Shown: piece by piece, positions 14,369 to 22,681 of the stretch
Layout: every line of letters starts with the position of its first letter
Numbering within the stretch: the stretch's first letter is position 1
Assembly: GCA_016285615.1 (NCBI GenBank)
Contig: JAEERB010000017.1
Location: 1 to 24,801, forward strand
Reading direction: 5' to 3'
Origin: Bacteroidales bacterium
GTDB taxonomy: Bacteria > Bacteroidota > Bacteroidia > Bacteroidales > WCHB1-69
Length of the DNA: 24,801 nucleotides
Translations under genes and position numbers: made by a program
Notes under the pieces: generated by a model
Seen by the model: only the letters and a program-made list of their open reading frames with translations
Told to the model about the DNA's origin: nothing
The model's database searches: none

Positions 14369-15736
14369 ATGGAAGAACGCATACCTTCTGAACCTGAAAT
14401 CGTCGTCGGCTTAGACATCGGCACCACCAAGATTGCCACCATCATCGGCTACAAAAATGAAAGTGGGAAAATAGATGTGCTTGGCTACGGCAAGGGCGAA
14501 TCCACGGGCGTACAGCACGGCCTCATTCTCAACATCACCAAGACCATCAACGGCATCAACACCTCGAAAGATTTGGCATTGAAACGTGCCGGCAAAGAGA
14601 CGGAAGACATCAATGGCAAGGTGTTCGTCGGCGTAGCTGGTCGTCATATCAAGAGTTTCGAGTACAAACACAGTATCATCCGCAACAAAAAGGCGGGCGA
14701 CGTGATTGAGGAAGAGGAAATCAACAACATGATTCACGAGATTGAGCGCATCCAAGTGGCTCCTGGTGAAGAGATTATCACCGTCATTCCTCAGCGTTTC
14801 ATCATCGACGACAAAGACGAAACCAACGAACCCGTCGGCATGCTGGGACGCACCATTTGCGGCTACTTCCAAATCATCACTGGCAACAAGAGCGAGATAG
14901 ACAAGATTCTGCAATGCGTCAACGCCACAGGACTGCATATCGAAGACATCACCCTGGAGCCTATCGCCTCTTCCATGTCGTGCCTTACCGAGGAGGAAAA
15001 AGAGCACGGCGTGGTACTGATTGACATCGGCGGCGGCACCACCGACATTGCCATCTACCACAAAGGCAATCCCGTCTTCACCAAAGTCATCCCCATCGGC
15101 GGCAACGTCATCACTTCCGACATCGCCCAGATTTGCAAAATCACCGACGAGATGGCCGAGAAACTGAAAATCCGCTTCGGCACCTGCTTTGTGGATAAGA
15201 GCGACTCGAACAACCACATCGATATACCTCAATTCGGTCATCCTGAGCCCGTTGAGATTACAGAGACCTACCTCGCCCAAATCATTTACGCCCGCGTAAA
15301 TGAGATTTTAGAAAAGGTAAAATCGGAAATCGCCAATTCGGGCTACGCCCACAAGATTCAGACCAACATTGTGCTGACTGGTGGCGGCGCTATGCTGAAA
15401 GACTTGCGTGACCTGTGTCAGTTCACGCTGTCGATGCCTACCCGCATCGGCATCCCCGACAAGGGCTTTGTAAGCACTATCGCCAAAGAGTTGAAACACC
15501 CCATCTACTCCACATCCATGGGTTTGTTGAAATATGGCATCCAATATTTCGAGAAAAAGAAAGCGCACAACGAAGAGCCCACATGGCCGGAGGAAGAACC
15601 TCAAAAACCTAATAAAAACAAAGACAAAGGGAAAGGCGATAACAATCGGAAGCCTTCTGGCGTGAAACCCAGAGACATGTGGGAAAAGATACAGGAATTC
15701 TTCAAAAAACTTTTGATTGAGGACGAAACAGCCTAA
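14369..15736 (+). CDS. ftsA: Cell division protein FtsA
   Basis: A 455-aa actin-like ATPase. Phosphate-1 motif GLDIGTTK lies at 14-21. The FtsA-specific 1C subdomain (GKVFVGVAGRHIKSFEYK, about 83-100, and the EEEINNMIHEIERIQVAPGEEIITVIPQRF stretch) follows. Phosphate-2 motif LIDIGGGTTDIAIY is at 217-230 and the adenosine motif VLTGGGAMLKDL at 335-346. A charged linker of about 40 residues (E/P/K/N-rich) leads to a C-terminal amphipathic helix (MWEKIQEFFKKLLI, 437-450) that should bind the membrane. FtsA tethers FtsZ to the inner face of the cell membrane. In most Bacteroidota ftsZ follows directly, but here a convergent lipoprotein gene follows instead. Confidence 0.97.
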   Translation: MEERIPSEPEIVVGLDIGTTKIATIIGYKNESGKIDVLGYGKGESTGVQHGLILNITKTINGINTSKDLALKRAGKETEDINGKVFVGVAGRHIKSFEYKHSIIRNKKAGDVIEEEEINNMIHEIERIQVAPGEEIITVIPQRFIIDDKDETNEPVGMLGRTICGYFQIITGNKSEIDKILQCVNATGLHIEDITLEPIASSMSCLTEEEKEHGVVLIDIGGGTTDIAIYHKGNPVFTKVIPIGGNVITSDIAQICKITDEMAEKLKIRFGTCFVDKSDSNNHIDIPQFGHPEPVEITETYLAQIIYARVNEILEKVKSEIANSGYAHKIQTNIVLTGGGAMLKDLRDLCQFTLSMPTRIGIPDKGFVSTIAKELKHPIYSTSMGLLKYGIQYFEKKKAHNEEPTWPEEEPQKPNKNKDKGKGDNNRKPSGVKPRDMWEKIQEFFKKLLIEDETA

Positions 15737-15756
15737 TCACAAAGACTCTTCCTACC

Positions 15757-15796
15757 AAAAAAAATGTAGCGACGCGCCTTGGCACGTCGCTACATT
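15757..15796. terminator. Hairpin terminator between convergent genes (GTAGCGACG family)
   Basis: AATGTAGCGACG (15763-15774) is perfectly complementary to CGTCGCTACATT (15785-15796), with a mostly self-complementary GCCTTGGC centre. Eight A (15757-15764) at the left give poly-T on the minus strand, so it should terminate the lipoprotein/TonB operon. For ftsA only an AT-rich tail follows. Confidence 0.75.
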
Positions 15797-15818
15797 ATAT
15801 TATATAGAAGGCTCAATC

Positions 15819-16562
15819 CTATTCGTAAACGAATTTCAGATTATCGATATAGAGGGTTGAACCAACCTGTCCTTGACACTCTTGCAGTTTGCTGAAGTCG
15901 TAGCATGCACTGGCAATGAACAACAGCTTGAGATGCGTGGCATTGGCTGAAGGATCGGTGTAATTCAGTGTCAGCGTGAAAGGAGTCCACTCTGAAACGG
16001 TGTTCTTTTCTTTCAACAAAGCCGAAGCAATTTCCTTATTGCCGCTGTAAATGGCCATATCAATCACGGCCGAGTCACCGTTCACAGGTTCATATTTATA
16101 ATAGCCTGTCAAAGCGACTGGCTTATAGGTAAAATCTTTCTTGATGGAAATACCACCCGTATTGAGAAATTCGCCTACGCAATCGCGACTGATAGTACCG
16201 AAAGCGCCGGGCACGAGAATCATACCACTCAAATCGGCGGTGACTAACTTAATGGCATATTGGCCATCTTGTGCATCGTTGGTGCGGAAAGCGGTCAGCT
16301 TGCCAGGCAGTGGATCATCGGGCAGCTCGTACAAAATGTTCAATGTGGTGAAGGCAGCCGTTTTGAAATCCAAATATTTGCCTTTTTCGGCGGTGAATTC
16401 CACCCAGCTGTTTTCAAAGCTGCCATCGGGAAGCTGGTCGATGAAGGGTTCTTCCTGAGTAGTAGTAGTGTCTACTGGTTCAGGTTTGGGTTCTGGTTCA
16501 GGTTTGTGACACCCTACAATAGCGAAGGCCATCACTACTAATAACAAGAAACTTTTTTTCAT
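15819..16562 (-). CDS. PCMD-like lipoprotein encoded with a TonB receptor
   Basis: A 247-aa lipoprotein. The signal sequence ends in FAIVGC with the lipidated Cys at 18, followed by a proline/glutamate spacer (HKPEPEPKPEP) and a Thr run. The remaining domain looks like the PCMD (putative carbohydrate metabolism) family: ALTGYYKYEPVNGDSAVIDMAIY, WTPFTLTLNY, LLFIASACYDF, and the terminal GSTLYIDNLKFVYE typical of its jelly-roll end. The spacer residues after Cys are not a clear surface-export signal, so side of the membrane is uncertain. It starts 30 nt after the TonB receptor stop and was probably transcribed with it. An accessory ligand-binding role at the outer membrane is inference; the substrate is unknown. 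Confidence 0.8.
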   Translation of the reverse strand: MKKSFLLLVVMAFAIVGCHKPEPEPKPEPVDTTTTQEEPFIDQLPDGSFENSWVEFTAEKGKYLDFKTAAFTTLNILYELPDDPLPGKLTAFRTNDAQDGQYAIKLVTADLSGMILVPGAFGTISRDCVGEFLNTGGISIKKDFTYKPVALTGYYKYEPVNGDSAVIDMAIYSGNKEIASALLKEKNTVSEWTPFTLTLNYTDPSANATHLKLLFIASACYDFSKLQECQGQVGSTLYIDNLKFVYE

Positions 16563-16592
16563 ATCAATAAGGTTTTATTGGTTTTCAATTAC

Positions 16593-19049
16593 TTAGTTAA
16601 GATTATACTTGAATTGCAACGTAAAGGTACGTGGCGGCTCCAGGTACATGGGACGGAGCGTATAGTCGTTGTTGAAGATGTTCTTCACGATGAAGGCCAG
16701 ACTGACGGTTTCGGAGAAGGAGTAGCTGATGCGTGCATCGAACGTGAGCGAACCGTTCTTATGTGCCTCACAGTAGTTGTAGAAACCGCGGAATGGCAAG
16801 TCGCCCAGTTGTGCCAGCATCTGACGACGCATTGGCGACAAGTTGGGGTTATCCATGTCGTAATCGAAGAAGAACTTGTCCACATTCTTCATGGCGCTGT
16901 AATAGGAAGCCGACGCACCAATCTTGAACTTCTTCCAGAAGGTGAATTCCACATCTATCTTAGCCATGTGCTCAATTCTGTATTTCAGCACACTGCGTGA
17001 AGTGTCGGAAGATGAGTTGGCAAAGGTGTAGTCGCGACCACGGTGGGTGTAATAGACACGGTTGCGCTCTTTGGCCACAGGATTGCTGTAGGTGTAGCTC
17101 AACATGAGCGACATGGCCACTTTATCGGAGATGTCGCCACCGCCCATCAGCGAGAAATCGACGCCGCTGATGCGGGCAGGACCCGTATTCAAGAAGATGA
17201 AGCCCATGTTGTCGAGCACATTGTCGGAATTGCCCCACGGGCCCATGGCAAACTCTATGTAGTTCTTGTAGTTCTGATGATAGAGGGCCACGTCGATGGC
17301 ACCCAGGATGGATTCGGCAATCTTGAAGGGTTGCATAATGCCGAACTCAACATTCCAGCTGGTTTCCGATACCAACTGAGGATTGGGATAGAAGCCGTAG
17401 CGGCCCACATTGATGGCAATGAAACGCTCGCCGATACTGGGATAGCGGTAACCTTGGCCAAACGACGCACGGAAGGCCGTTTTCGACCGCCAAATCTGAT
17501 AGTTGATACCTGCTCTGAAGACGGGCTTGTGCTCAAACTCATTCTCCAACTTGTAGAACTCCCAGCGGCCACCCAGCAACAGCTTCAAGTTGCGGTTGCG
17601 GAGCAGGCTCTCCTCTAACTGGGCGTACATCGCGAAGTTGTCGGAATACATCCTCACGGGACTGTCGGAGAAGTTGTCGCCATTGAAGCAACGACCATAC
17701 GATTGGGCGTAAATATTCATGGCGCCGGCTACAATGTTGAGGCCGATACGCGTGATATTCTTGTTGTACTGATACTCATCATATACCAGTATTGAGCTGG
17801 CATCCTGCGCACCCGACTCCTCGGCATTGTTGCTATAAGTAATACGATTGCGGAACGAGTGCACCGAACCTTTGGGACTTACATATTTGATAACAGGGTC
17901 GAGGTAGAAGGTAAAATCGTGGAAGTGCGACAGCGAGCCCTTGTATGTACGATAGCGGTTGGTGTCGCCATCAAACCAGAAGAACGACTGGGCGTTGTCG
18001 GAGTACATGAAGTTACCATTCAAGCTGATTGACAAGCCCTTCACTTTCTCAAAACGGTAACGGGTGGTGAAGTTGAAACGGCCACGGCGTTCAAACTTGC
18101 CCTTCGAGCTGCCGTTCTTGTCGCGAGTGACGGAAATGCGCTCCTCGGGACCGATATAGCCTTGGTCATCAAAATATTCGCCACCGATAATCAAGTCGAA
18201 ATTCTTCTTGATGATGCGAGAGTGCATAAAGCTGGCGCCAAACTTGATGGGATTGTGGTGAATCCAGCTGGTGGCATATTTGTCTGACGGGCGCGAGTAC
18301 ATGCCGGCGAACACCGTCACTTTGGTGGTGGGCTTTGAACGCGGATAGGCGGTCAGCACGTTGATGGCGCCTGTCAGTGCCGACGAGCCAAACACAACAG
18401 AGGCGGCACCTTTAAGCACGTCAACCTGCTCGACACACTCCATAGGGATGAAGTTCCACATGGGACGACCGGCATCGGCACGCAGCATGGGTATGTCATC
18501 CAACAAGATCATCACACGGCTGCCCAAACCAGAGCTAAAGCCGCTACCACCGCGAATCTGAGGCTCATTGTCAACCACGGCCACGCCGCCGCCATTATTC
18601 AGCAGCTCATCCACCGAGTTGATGTTCTTATCCTCAAATTTCTTGGCATCCAAAACCACCAGCGAACTGGTTGAGGTCTCGGGATTGTTCTCATATTTCG
18701 ATGACACCACATTGACCTGATCCAACACTTGCGCCTCCGAATTCAACTTGACATCCAACTTTATCTCACGCTGGCGGGCGGTGAATATCACCACACGCTT
18801 CATCGAGGAATAGGTGGGCGACATAAACTCTATGGTACAAGTATCTTGAGGAATCGAAATCCTATAGCTGCCGTTGATGTCGGCAAACTGGATCTCGCTT
18901 AAACAATCGGCCTTGATTTGTGCGTACGGCAGACCCACTCCTTCCGCAGCATCTTTCACCGTACCTTTTAAAATGTTTTGTGCTTGTATATTTAAGCCAA
19001 TAACTACACTTAATAGTAGTATGAGTAAGGAGTATATTGGTCTTCTCAT
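16593..19049 (-). CDS. TonB-dependent outer membrane receptor (not SusC type)
   Basis: An 818-aa outer membrane protein. Signal peptide at about 1-23; a carboxypeptidase-regulatory-like beta domain at about 26-103 (LKGTVKDAAEGVGLPYAQIKA). Then the plug at about 125-235, with ELLNNGGGVAVVDNEPQIRGGSGFSSGLGSRVMILLDDIPM and EQVDVLKGAASVVFGSSALTGAINVLT, and a 22-strand barrel to the end (FGQGYRYPSIGERF near the middle, NIFNNDYTLRPMYLEPPRTF near the C-terminus). This is the FepA/BtuB style, lacking the SusC signature, and no SusD follows. It should import a scarce small ligand (metal chelate, vitamin or siderophore) using TonB energy; which one is not readable. The partner gene downstream is the PCMD-like lipoprotein. 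No cobalamin or other riboswitch is seen in the leader. Confidence 0.92.
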   Translation of the reverse strand: MRRPIYSLLILLLSVVIGLNIQAQNILKGTVKDAAEGVGLPYAQIKADCLSEIQFADINGSYRISIPQDTCTIEFMSPTYSSMKRVVIFTARQREIKLDVKLNSEAQVLDQVNVVSSKYENNPETSTSSLVVLDAKKFEDKNINSVDELLNNGGGVAVVDNEPQIRGGSGFSSGLGSRVMILLDDIPMLRADAGRPMWNFIPMECVEQVDVLKGAASVVFGSSALTGAINVLTAYPRSKPTTKVTVFAGMYSRPSDKYATSWIHHNPIKFGASFMHSRIIKKNFDLIIGGEYFDDQGYIGPEERISVTRDKNGSSKGKFERRGRFNFTTRYRFEKVKGLSISLNGNFMYSDNAQSFFWFDGDTNRYRTYKGSLSHFHDFTFYLDPVIKYVSPKGSVHSFRNRITYSNNAEESGAQDASSILVYDEYQYNKNITRIGLNIVAGAMNIYAQSYGRCFNGDNFSDSPVRMYSDNFAMYAQLEESLLRNRNLKLLLGGRWEFYKLENEFEHKPVFRAGINYQIWRSKTAFRASFGQGYRYPSIGERFIAINVGRYGFYPNPQLVSETSWNVEFGIMQPFKIAESILGAIDVALYHQNYKNYIEFAMGPWGNSDNVLDNMGFIFLNTGPARISGVDFSLMGGGDISDKVAMSLMLSYTYSNPVAKERNRVYYTHRGRDYTFANSSSDTSRSVLKYRIEHMAKIDVEFTFWKKFKIGASASYYSAMKNVDKFFFDYDMDNPNLSPMRRQMLAQLGDLPFRGFYNYCEAHKNGSLTFDARISYSFSETVSLAFIVKNIFNNDYTLRPMYLEPPRTFTLQFKYNLN

Positions 19050-19118
19050 GTATCAGGTTTTAATGGACAAAATATCTCACGCCTCTACCCTTCTGCACGC
19101 TAATTTTTTTTTCGGCGG

Positions 19119-19126
19119 CAAAAGTA
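19119..19126 (-). promoter_or_regulatory. Bacteroidota -7 box (TACTTTTG)
   Basis: Minus-strand TACTTTTG matches TAnnTTTG, 69 nt upstream of the TonB receptor ATG at 19049. No -33 TTTG is visible. Confidence 0.45.
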
Positions 19127-19150
19127 CGAAATTTTCACGATACATATTAT

Positions 19151-19191
19151 AAAAAAAGCTATTTAAGTTTTATAAAAACTCTTAAATAGCT
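19151..19191 (-). terminator. Intrinsic terminator after holA
   Basis: An 11-bp perfect stem (AGCTATTTAAG with CTTAAATAGCT) around a 13-nt AT-rich loop, followed on the minus strand by seven T. It lies 32 nt past the holA stop and upstream of the TonB receptor promoter. Confidence 0.85.
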
Positions 19192-19223
19192 ATATTTCAA
19201 TAAAATAAGAATATTAATAAATG

Positions 19224-20225
19224 TTAATTGACTGGATGAAGAATTTTGTAGAAAAGTTCTTTGAGAAGATCCTCCTGAGAAGCCGAAGTATCCACTCCTT
19301 TGGCTTTTACATCGAATTCGCGAAGCACGGAGATGATGTTCTTCACCTCTGCTATGGAATAGTGCTTGGAACCTTCGGTGCATTGTTTTAAAGCATAGGA
19401 GGTCATCTCCTTTTTCGCACCTACCACATCAAATTGGTACGCCAATAATTTTGAATAATAAGAGAACAAAAAGGCGATGGTTTTCACATTAGGATTCTCT
19501 TTCTGATGCTGGCAAAAATTAAAGGCAATCTTATAGGCCTTGTTGACATCGCGTTCGGCGAGCGCCGTTTGCAATTCAAAAACATTGTACTCCTTGCTGA
19601 TACCGATATGCTTCTCAATCACATCGGGAGTGATTTCGCTATGCTCGGGCAAAAACACTTTCAGCTTCTGCAGTTCGCCATCCACGCGCGACAAATCCTC
19701 ACCGATATGTTCTGCCAGAATATTAGCTGCATGTTGAGAGATGGTGAAATTATACTTCTGCACCTGCTTGATAATCCATGGGGACACTTGATAATCGCGC
19801 AATTTGTCGGAGGTGAAGACCACGCCATTCTTTTTGAACGGTTTTTCCAACTCTGCTTTGGCCTTGCCATATTTGTAACAGAGCACCAAAATAGTTGTAG
19901 GAGACGGATTCTCGGCGTAGGCAATCACCTGTTTCCAGCCGGCGGATTCTCCCGTGAACTTTCCAAGGTTCTGGGCCTCTCTGACAATCACCAAACGATA
20001 AGGCACCCCAAAAGGATACTGCTTGGCATTATCAACAATGACCGAGCCATCAATATCTCCGCCATAGAGCACCACCTGATTGAAATCGCGATCGGCCTCA
20101 TCCATCACATTGGCTTCAATAAAATCAGCCACTTGGTCAATATAATAGGCCTCCTCGCCATGCAACAGGTAAAGCGGCTTGTACTCCTTTTTCTTCAGTT
20201 GGGAAATAAGTTCGTCAGCAGTCAT
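19224..20225 (-). CDS. holA: DNA polymerase III delta subunit
   Basis: A 333-aa protein of typical HolA length. The N-terminal part reads YKPLYLLHGEEAYYIDQVADFIE (about 15-37), the delta-subunit opening. Then come YPFGVPYRLVIVREAQNLGKF, LVLCYKYGKAKAELEKPFKKNG and VFTSDKLRDYQVSPWIIKQV, followed by a helical middle with HIGEDLSRVDGELQKLKVF and a C-terminal collar domain (NVFELQTALAERDVNKAYKIAF). HolA is part of the clamp-loader complex and opens the beta sliding clamp. The gene begins 11 nt after the AMP nucleosidase stop, so the two are one transcript; a strong terminator follows. No unusual residues noticed. Confidence 0.95.
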   Translation of the reverse strand: MTADELISQLKKKEYKPLYLLHGEEAYYIDQVADFIEANVMDEADRDFNQVVLYGGDIDGSVIVDNAKQYPFGVPYRLVIVREAQNLGKFTGESAGWKQVIAYAENPSPTTILVLCYKYGKAKAELEKPFKKNGVVFTSDKLRDYQVSPWIIKQVQKYNFTISQHAANILAEHIGEDLSRVDGELQKLKVFLPEHSEITPDVIEKHIGISKEYNVFELQTALAERDVNKAYKIAFNFCQHQKENPNVKTIAFLFSYYSKLLAYQFDVVGAKKEMTSYALKQCTEGSKHYSIAEVKNIISVLREFDVKAKGVDTSASQEDLLKELFYKILHPVN

Positions 20226-20236
20226 GAAACGAAATA

Positions 20237-21016
20237 TTAGTAATAGTCGAAGCGAAGATGCTTAACGGCAAGTCCTTTATTGATAAGTTGTTTCAGCGAG
20301 TCGATACCGATACGGAGATGTTCCTCGGCAAATTTGGCGGTCACCTCTTTATCCGAAGCTTCCGTCTTGATACCTTCCTCCAGCATCGGCTGGTCGGAGA
20401 TGAGGAGCAGTGCGCCGGTGGGTATTCTGTTGTAAAACCCGACTGAGAAGAGCGTGGCGGTCTCCATATCGACAGCCGTGGCACGGATACCCGACAGATA
20501 ATCTTTGAACTGTTGGTCGTGTTCCCACACGCGGCGGTTGGTCGTATAGACGGTGCCCGTCCAGTAATCGCGGCCATACTCGCGGATGGTGGTCGAAATG
20601 GCCTTCTGCAGGTTGAAGGCGGGAAGCGCCGGCACTTCGGGCGGGAAGTAGTCGTTGGCAGTACCTTCACCACGGATGGCGGCGATGGGCAGCAGCAGTT
20701 CGCCCTTGCCGATGTACGACTTCAGACTGCCTGTCTTTCCCAGAAAGAGCACAGCCTTGGGCTTAATGGCCGTCAGCAGGTCCATGATAGTGGCCGCCAT
20801 GGGACTGCCCATCGAGAAGTTGATGATGGTGATATTGTCCTTCGTGGCACTCTGCATCGGATTATCCAGACCGCGCACAGGCACATCCATAATGCGCGAG
20901 AAATTCTCGATATAATTCTTAAAATTGGTCAGAATAATATACTGACCGAACTCTTCCAACTGCAAGCCCGTATAACGAGGCAGCCAGTTCTCAACGATTT
21001 CCTGCTTTGTCTTCAT
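20237..21016 (-). CDS. amn: AMP nucleosidase (short Bacteroidota form)
   Basis: A 259-aa cytoplasmic enzyme of the nucleoside phosphorylase fold. Motifs in order: INFSMGSPMAATIMDLL (65-81), FLGKTGSL (91-98), IRGEGTANDYFPPEVPA (114-130), TTNRRVWEH (158-166), VDMETATLF (182-190) and SDQP (207-210). The ME pair in VDMET holds the ribose in this superfamily. AMP nucleosidase splits AMP into adenine and ribose 5-phosphate. The protein lacks the large N-terminal regulatory domain of the E. coli Amn (484 aa), as is usual for the Bacteroidota group. First gene of an operon with holA. The linkage to holA has no obvious functional reason. Confidence 0.88.
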   Translation of the reverse strand: MKTKQEIVENWLPRYTGLQLEEFGQYIILTNFKNYIENFSRIMDVPVRGLDNPMQSATKDNITIINFSMGSPMAATIMDLLTAIKPKAVLFLGKTGSLKSYIGKGELLLPIAAIRGEGTANDYFPPEVPALPAFNLQKAISTTIREYGRDYWTGTVYTTNRRVWEHDQQFKDYLSGIRATAVDMETATLFSVGFYNRIPTGALLLISDQPMLEEGIKTEASDKEVTAKFAEEHLRIGIDSLKQLINKGLAVKHLRFDYY

Positions 21017-21077
21017 TTTCTTAATATTACATTCCTAATGCCCAAAGGCACACTGGCAACAATGCCAAATAGTGCTG

Positions 21078-21085
21078 CAAATTTA
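21078..21085 (-). promoter_or_regulatory. Bacteroidota -7 box (TAAATTTG) for amn-holA
   Basis: Minus-strand TAAATTTG matches TAnnTTTG, 61 nt upstream of the amn ATG. It lies 23 nt from the oppositely directed box of the next operon, so the two promoters overlap in this 118-bp divergent gap. Confidence 0.5.
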
Positions 21086-21108
21086 CGCCATTTTTTTATA
21101 AAAAACAC

Positions 21109-21116
21109 TATCTTTG
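21109..21116 (+). promoter_or_regulatory. Bacteroidota -7 box (TATCTTTG)
   Basis: TATCTTTG matches TAnnTTTG, 18 nt before the ATG at 21135. A T-rich stretch but no exact TTTG is present at the -33 position. Confidence 0.5.
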
Positions 21117-21134
21117 CACATTCAATTTTAAGAA

Positions 21135-22175
21135 ATGAACAAACATCTCAAAAATATCATCCAACTGCTCATATTTCTCGGCCTGGGCGTCTTTTTCATC
21201 TGGTTATCAGTGAAAGACCTTTCCAAAGAAGATCTCGACATCATCAAGCAAAGTGCCATGCAAGTCAACAATCCTGTCAGCTGGACTTTCCTTGTGCTCT
21301 CCATGCTTTCGCTAGCCACTTCTCACTTTTTCAGGTCGTTGCGCAGCGTGCTGCTTATTGAGCCGTTGAACTACAAAATCAGAACGAGCATGTCGTTTTA
21401 TGCGGTGATGGTCTGCTACTTGGCCAACCTGGCTCTGCCACGCCTTGGCGAGGTGCTCCGTTGCACCTTCCTGCAGCGATACGAGAAAGTACCCTTCCAA
21501 AAGTCGTTGGGCACCATCGTCACCGAGCGCGTCATCGACCTGATAATCTTCCTGATCATCTTCGTCCTCGCCATCTTCCTCAACACGGGTGTACTTTCCA
21601 ACCTGATTATCAACCAAGATACGGGCGTATCACTGGGCGAATGGATGAACACCAAGATTGTCTCCATGGCCAGCAACCACACCCTCTACCTGCTGGCTGG
21701 CGGCGTGGTACTGTTCATCATCCTGATATACCTCACCCGCAAGCAACTGATGAAAATACCCTTCATGACCAAGGTGAAGAACGTACTGATCGGCATCTGG
21801 CAAGGACTTATCTCCATCAAGGATGTCAAAAGACCCTTCCTCTTCATCCTCTACACGCTGCTCATCTGGGTATTCTACTTCTTCGGCACTTACACTTGCT
21901 TCTTTGCCTTCGATTTCCTGAGCCAGCTGGGCTTCATACCCGCCTTCTCATGTCTGGCATTCGGCGCCATCGGCTTTATGATTGCCCAAGGCGGCCTGGG
22001 AGCCTATCCGCTCATCATTGCAGGCACACTGGTACTCTACGGTGTGGATTATAACGCAGGCCTGGCCGCAGGTTGGATTGGCTGGAGCACCCAAACGCTA
22101 ATGGTCATCATTTTCGGCTTTATCTCGCTTATCCTGGCCTCCTTCGCAGGACAGAAATCATCGGAACAAATATGA
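21135..22175 (+). CDS. Flippase-like membrane protein, LPG-synthase TM/UPF0104 family
   Basis: A 346-aa integral inner-membrane protein with about eight hydrophobic helices, of the LPG_synthase_TM (PF03706) type. Recognisable pieces are [25 protein letters not shown], the conserved [40 protein letters not shown], and late-helix text [22 protein letters not shown]. It has only the membrane half; the cytoplasmic aminoacyl-transfer domain of MprF is absent, so lysylation of phosphatidylglycerol is not expected. Family members are thought to move lipids or lipid-linked sugars across membranes. It overlaps the next gene by 4 nt (ATGA), so translation is coupled to the heptose adenylyltransferase. 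This suggests, without proving, a role in envelope glycan or lipid work. Confidence 0.85.
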   Translation: MNKHLKNIIQLLIFLGLGVFFIWLSVKDLSKEDLDIIKQSAMQVNNPVSWTFLVLSMLSLATSHFFRSLRSVLLIEPLNYKIRTSMSFYAVMVCYLANLALPRLGEVLRCTFLQRYEKVPFQKSLGTIVTERVIDLIIFLIIFVLAIFLNTGVLSNLIINQDTGVSLGEWMNTKIVSMASNHTLYLLAGGVVLFIILIYLTRKQLMKIPFMTKVKNVLIGIWQGLISIKDVKRPFLFILYTLLIWVFYFFGTYTCFFAFDFLSQLGFIPAFSCLAFGAIGFMIAQGGLGAYPLIIAGTLVLYGVDYNAGLAAGWIGWSTQTLMVIIFGFISLILASFAGQKSSEQI

Positions 22176-22666
22176 CATTTTTAGATACCATACAACAAAA
22201 AATCATCAGCCGCGAGCAGTGGTCTCAGTTGAAAATCAGCCCCAAAGCTACGGTCGTCTTCACCAACGGCTGTTTCGACGTGCTCCATCTGGGCCATGTC
22301 ACCTATCTGGCCGAAGCCCGCACGATGGGCGACCTGCTGGTGGTGGGCCTCAACAGCGATGCCTCGGTACGCCGCCTCAAAGGACCTTCGCGGCCCATCA
22401 ACGACGAGAAGGCCCGCTCCCTGGTACTGGCCTCATTGCAATGTGTTGACTATGTCATCATTTTTGACGAAGACACCCCGCTGGACCTCATCAAAGCCGT
22501 CAAGCCCAATGTGCTGGTCAAAGGCGGCGACTACACCATCGACACCATCGTTGGCGCCTCTTTCGTGCAACAGCACGGCGGCATCGTCAGGACCATCCCA
22601 CTGGTGGAAGGCTACTCAACCACCGACACCGTGCAGAAGCTGAACGACCAGCCCACGGAACAATAA
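22172..22666 (+). CDS. rfaE2: D-glycero-beta-D-manno-heptose 1-phosphate adenylyltransferase (RfaE2 type)
   Basis: A 164-aa cytoplasmic nucleotidyltransferase equal to the C-terminal half of HldE. Start at ATG 22172, inside the ATGA overlap with the preceding gene; a longer frame beginning at 22073 is out-of-frame overlap and not credible. Motifs: [13 protein letters not shown] (30-42) with the HxGH nucleotide-binding site at 39-42, [19 protein letters not shown] (58-76), VKGGDY (116-121) and YSTTD (148-152), the counterpart of ISTT. It should activate heptose 1-phosphate with ATP to ADP-heptose, the donor for LPS inner core or other heptosylated products. The kinase half (HldE1) and the isomerase/phosphatase genes are not in this window. 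The GH20 gene begins 15 nt after the stop. Confidence 0.92.
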   Translation: MTFLDTIQQKIISREQWSQLKISPKATVVFTNGCFDVLHLGHVTYLAEARTMGDLLVVGLNSDASVRRLKGPSRPINDEKARSLVLASLQCVDYVIIFDEDTPLDLIKAVKPNVLVKGGDYTIDTIVGASFVQQHGGIVRTIPLVEGYSTTDTVQKLNDQPTEQ

Positions 22667-22681
22667 ACCAGACCTTTAGCC

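Noticed and set aside
15819..19049. SusC/SusD polysaccharide utilization pair
   Set aside because: The receptor lacks SusC plug signatures and the partner lipoprotein is too short (247 aa) and unlike SusD.
19050..19223. Cobalamin or other riboswitch upstream of the TonB receptor
   Set aside because: The gap holds only the holA terminator, a -7 box and a short leader; no B12-box or conserved aptamer core was seen.
22073..22171. Earlier start for the RfaE2 gene
   Set aside because: It would overlap the preceding membrane protein by about 100 nt with no family similarity. The ATGA overlap at 22172 is the normal coupled start.
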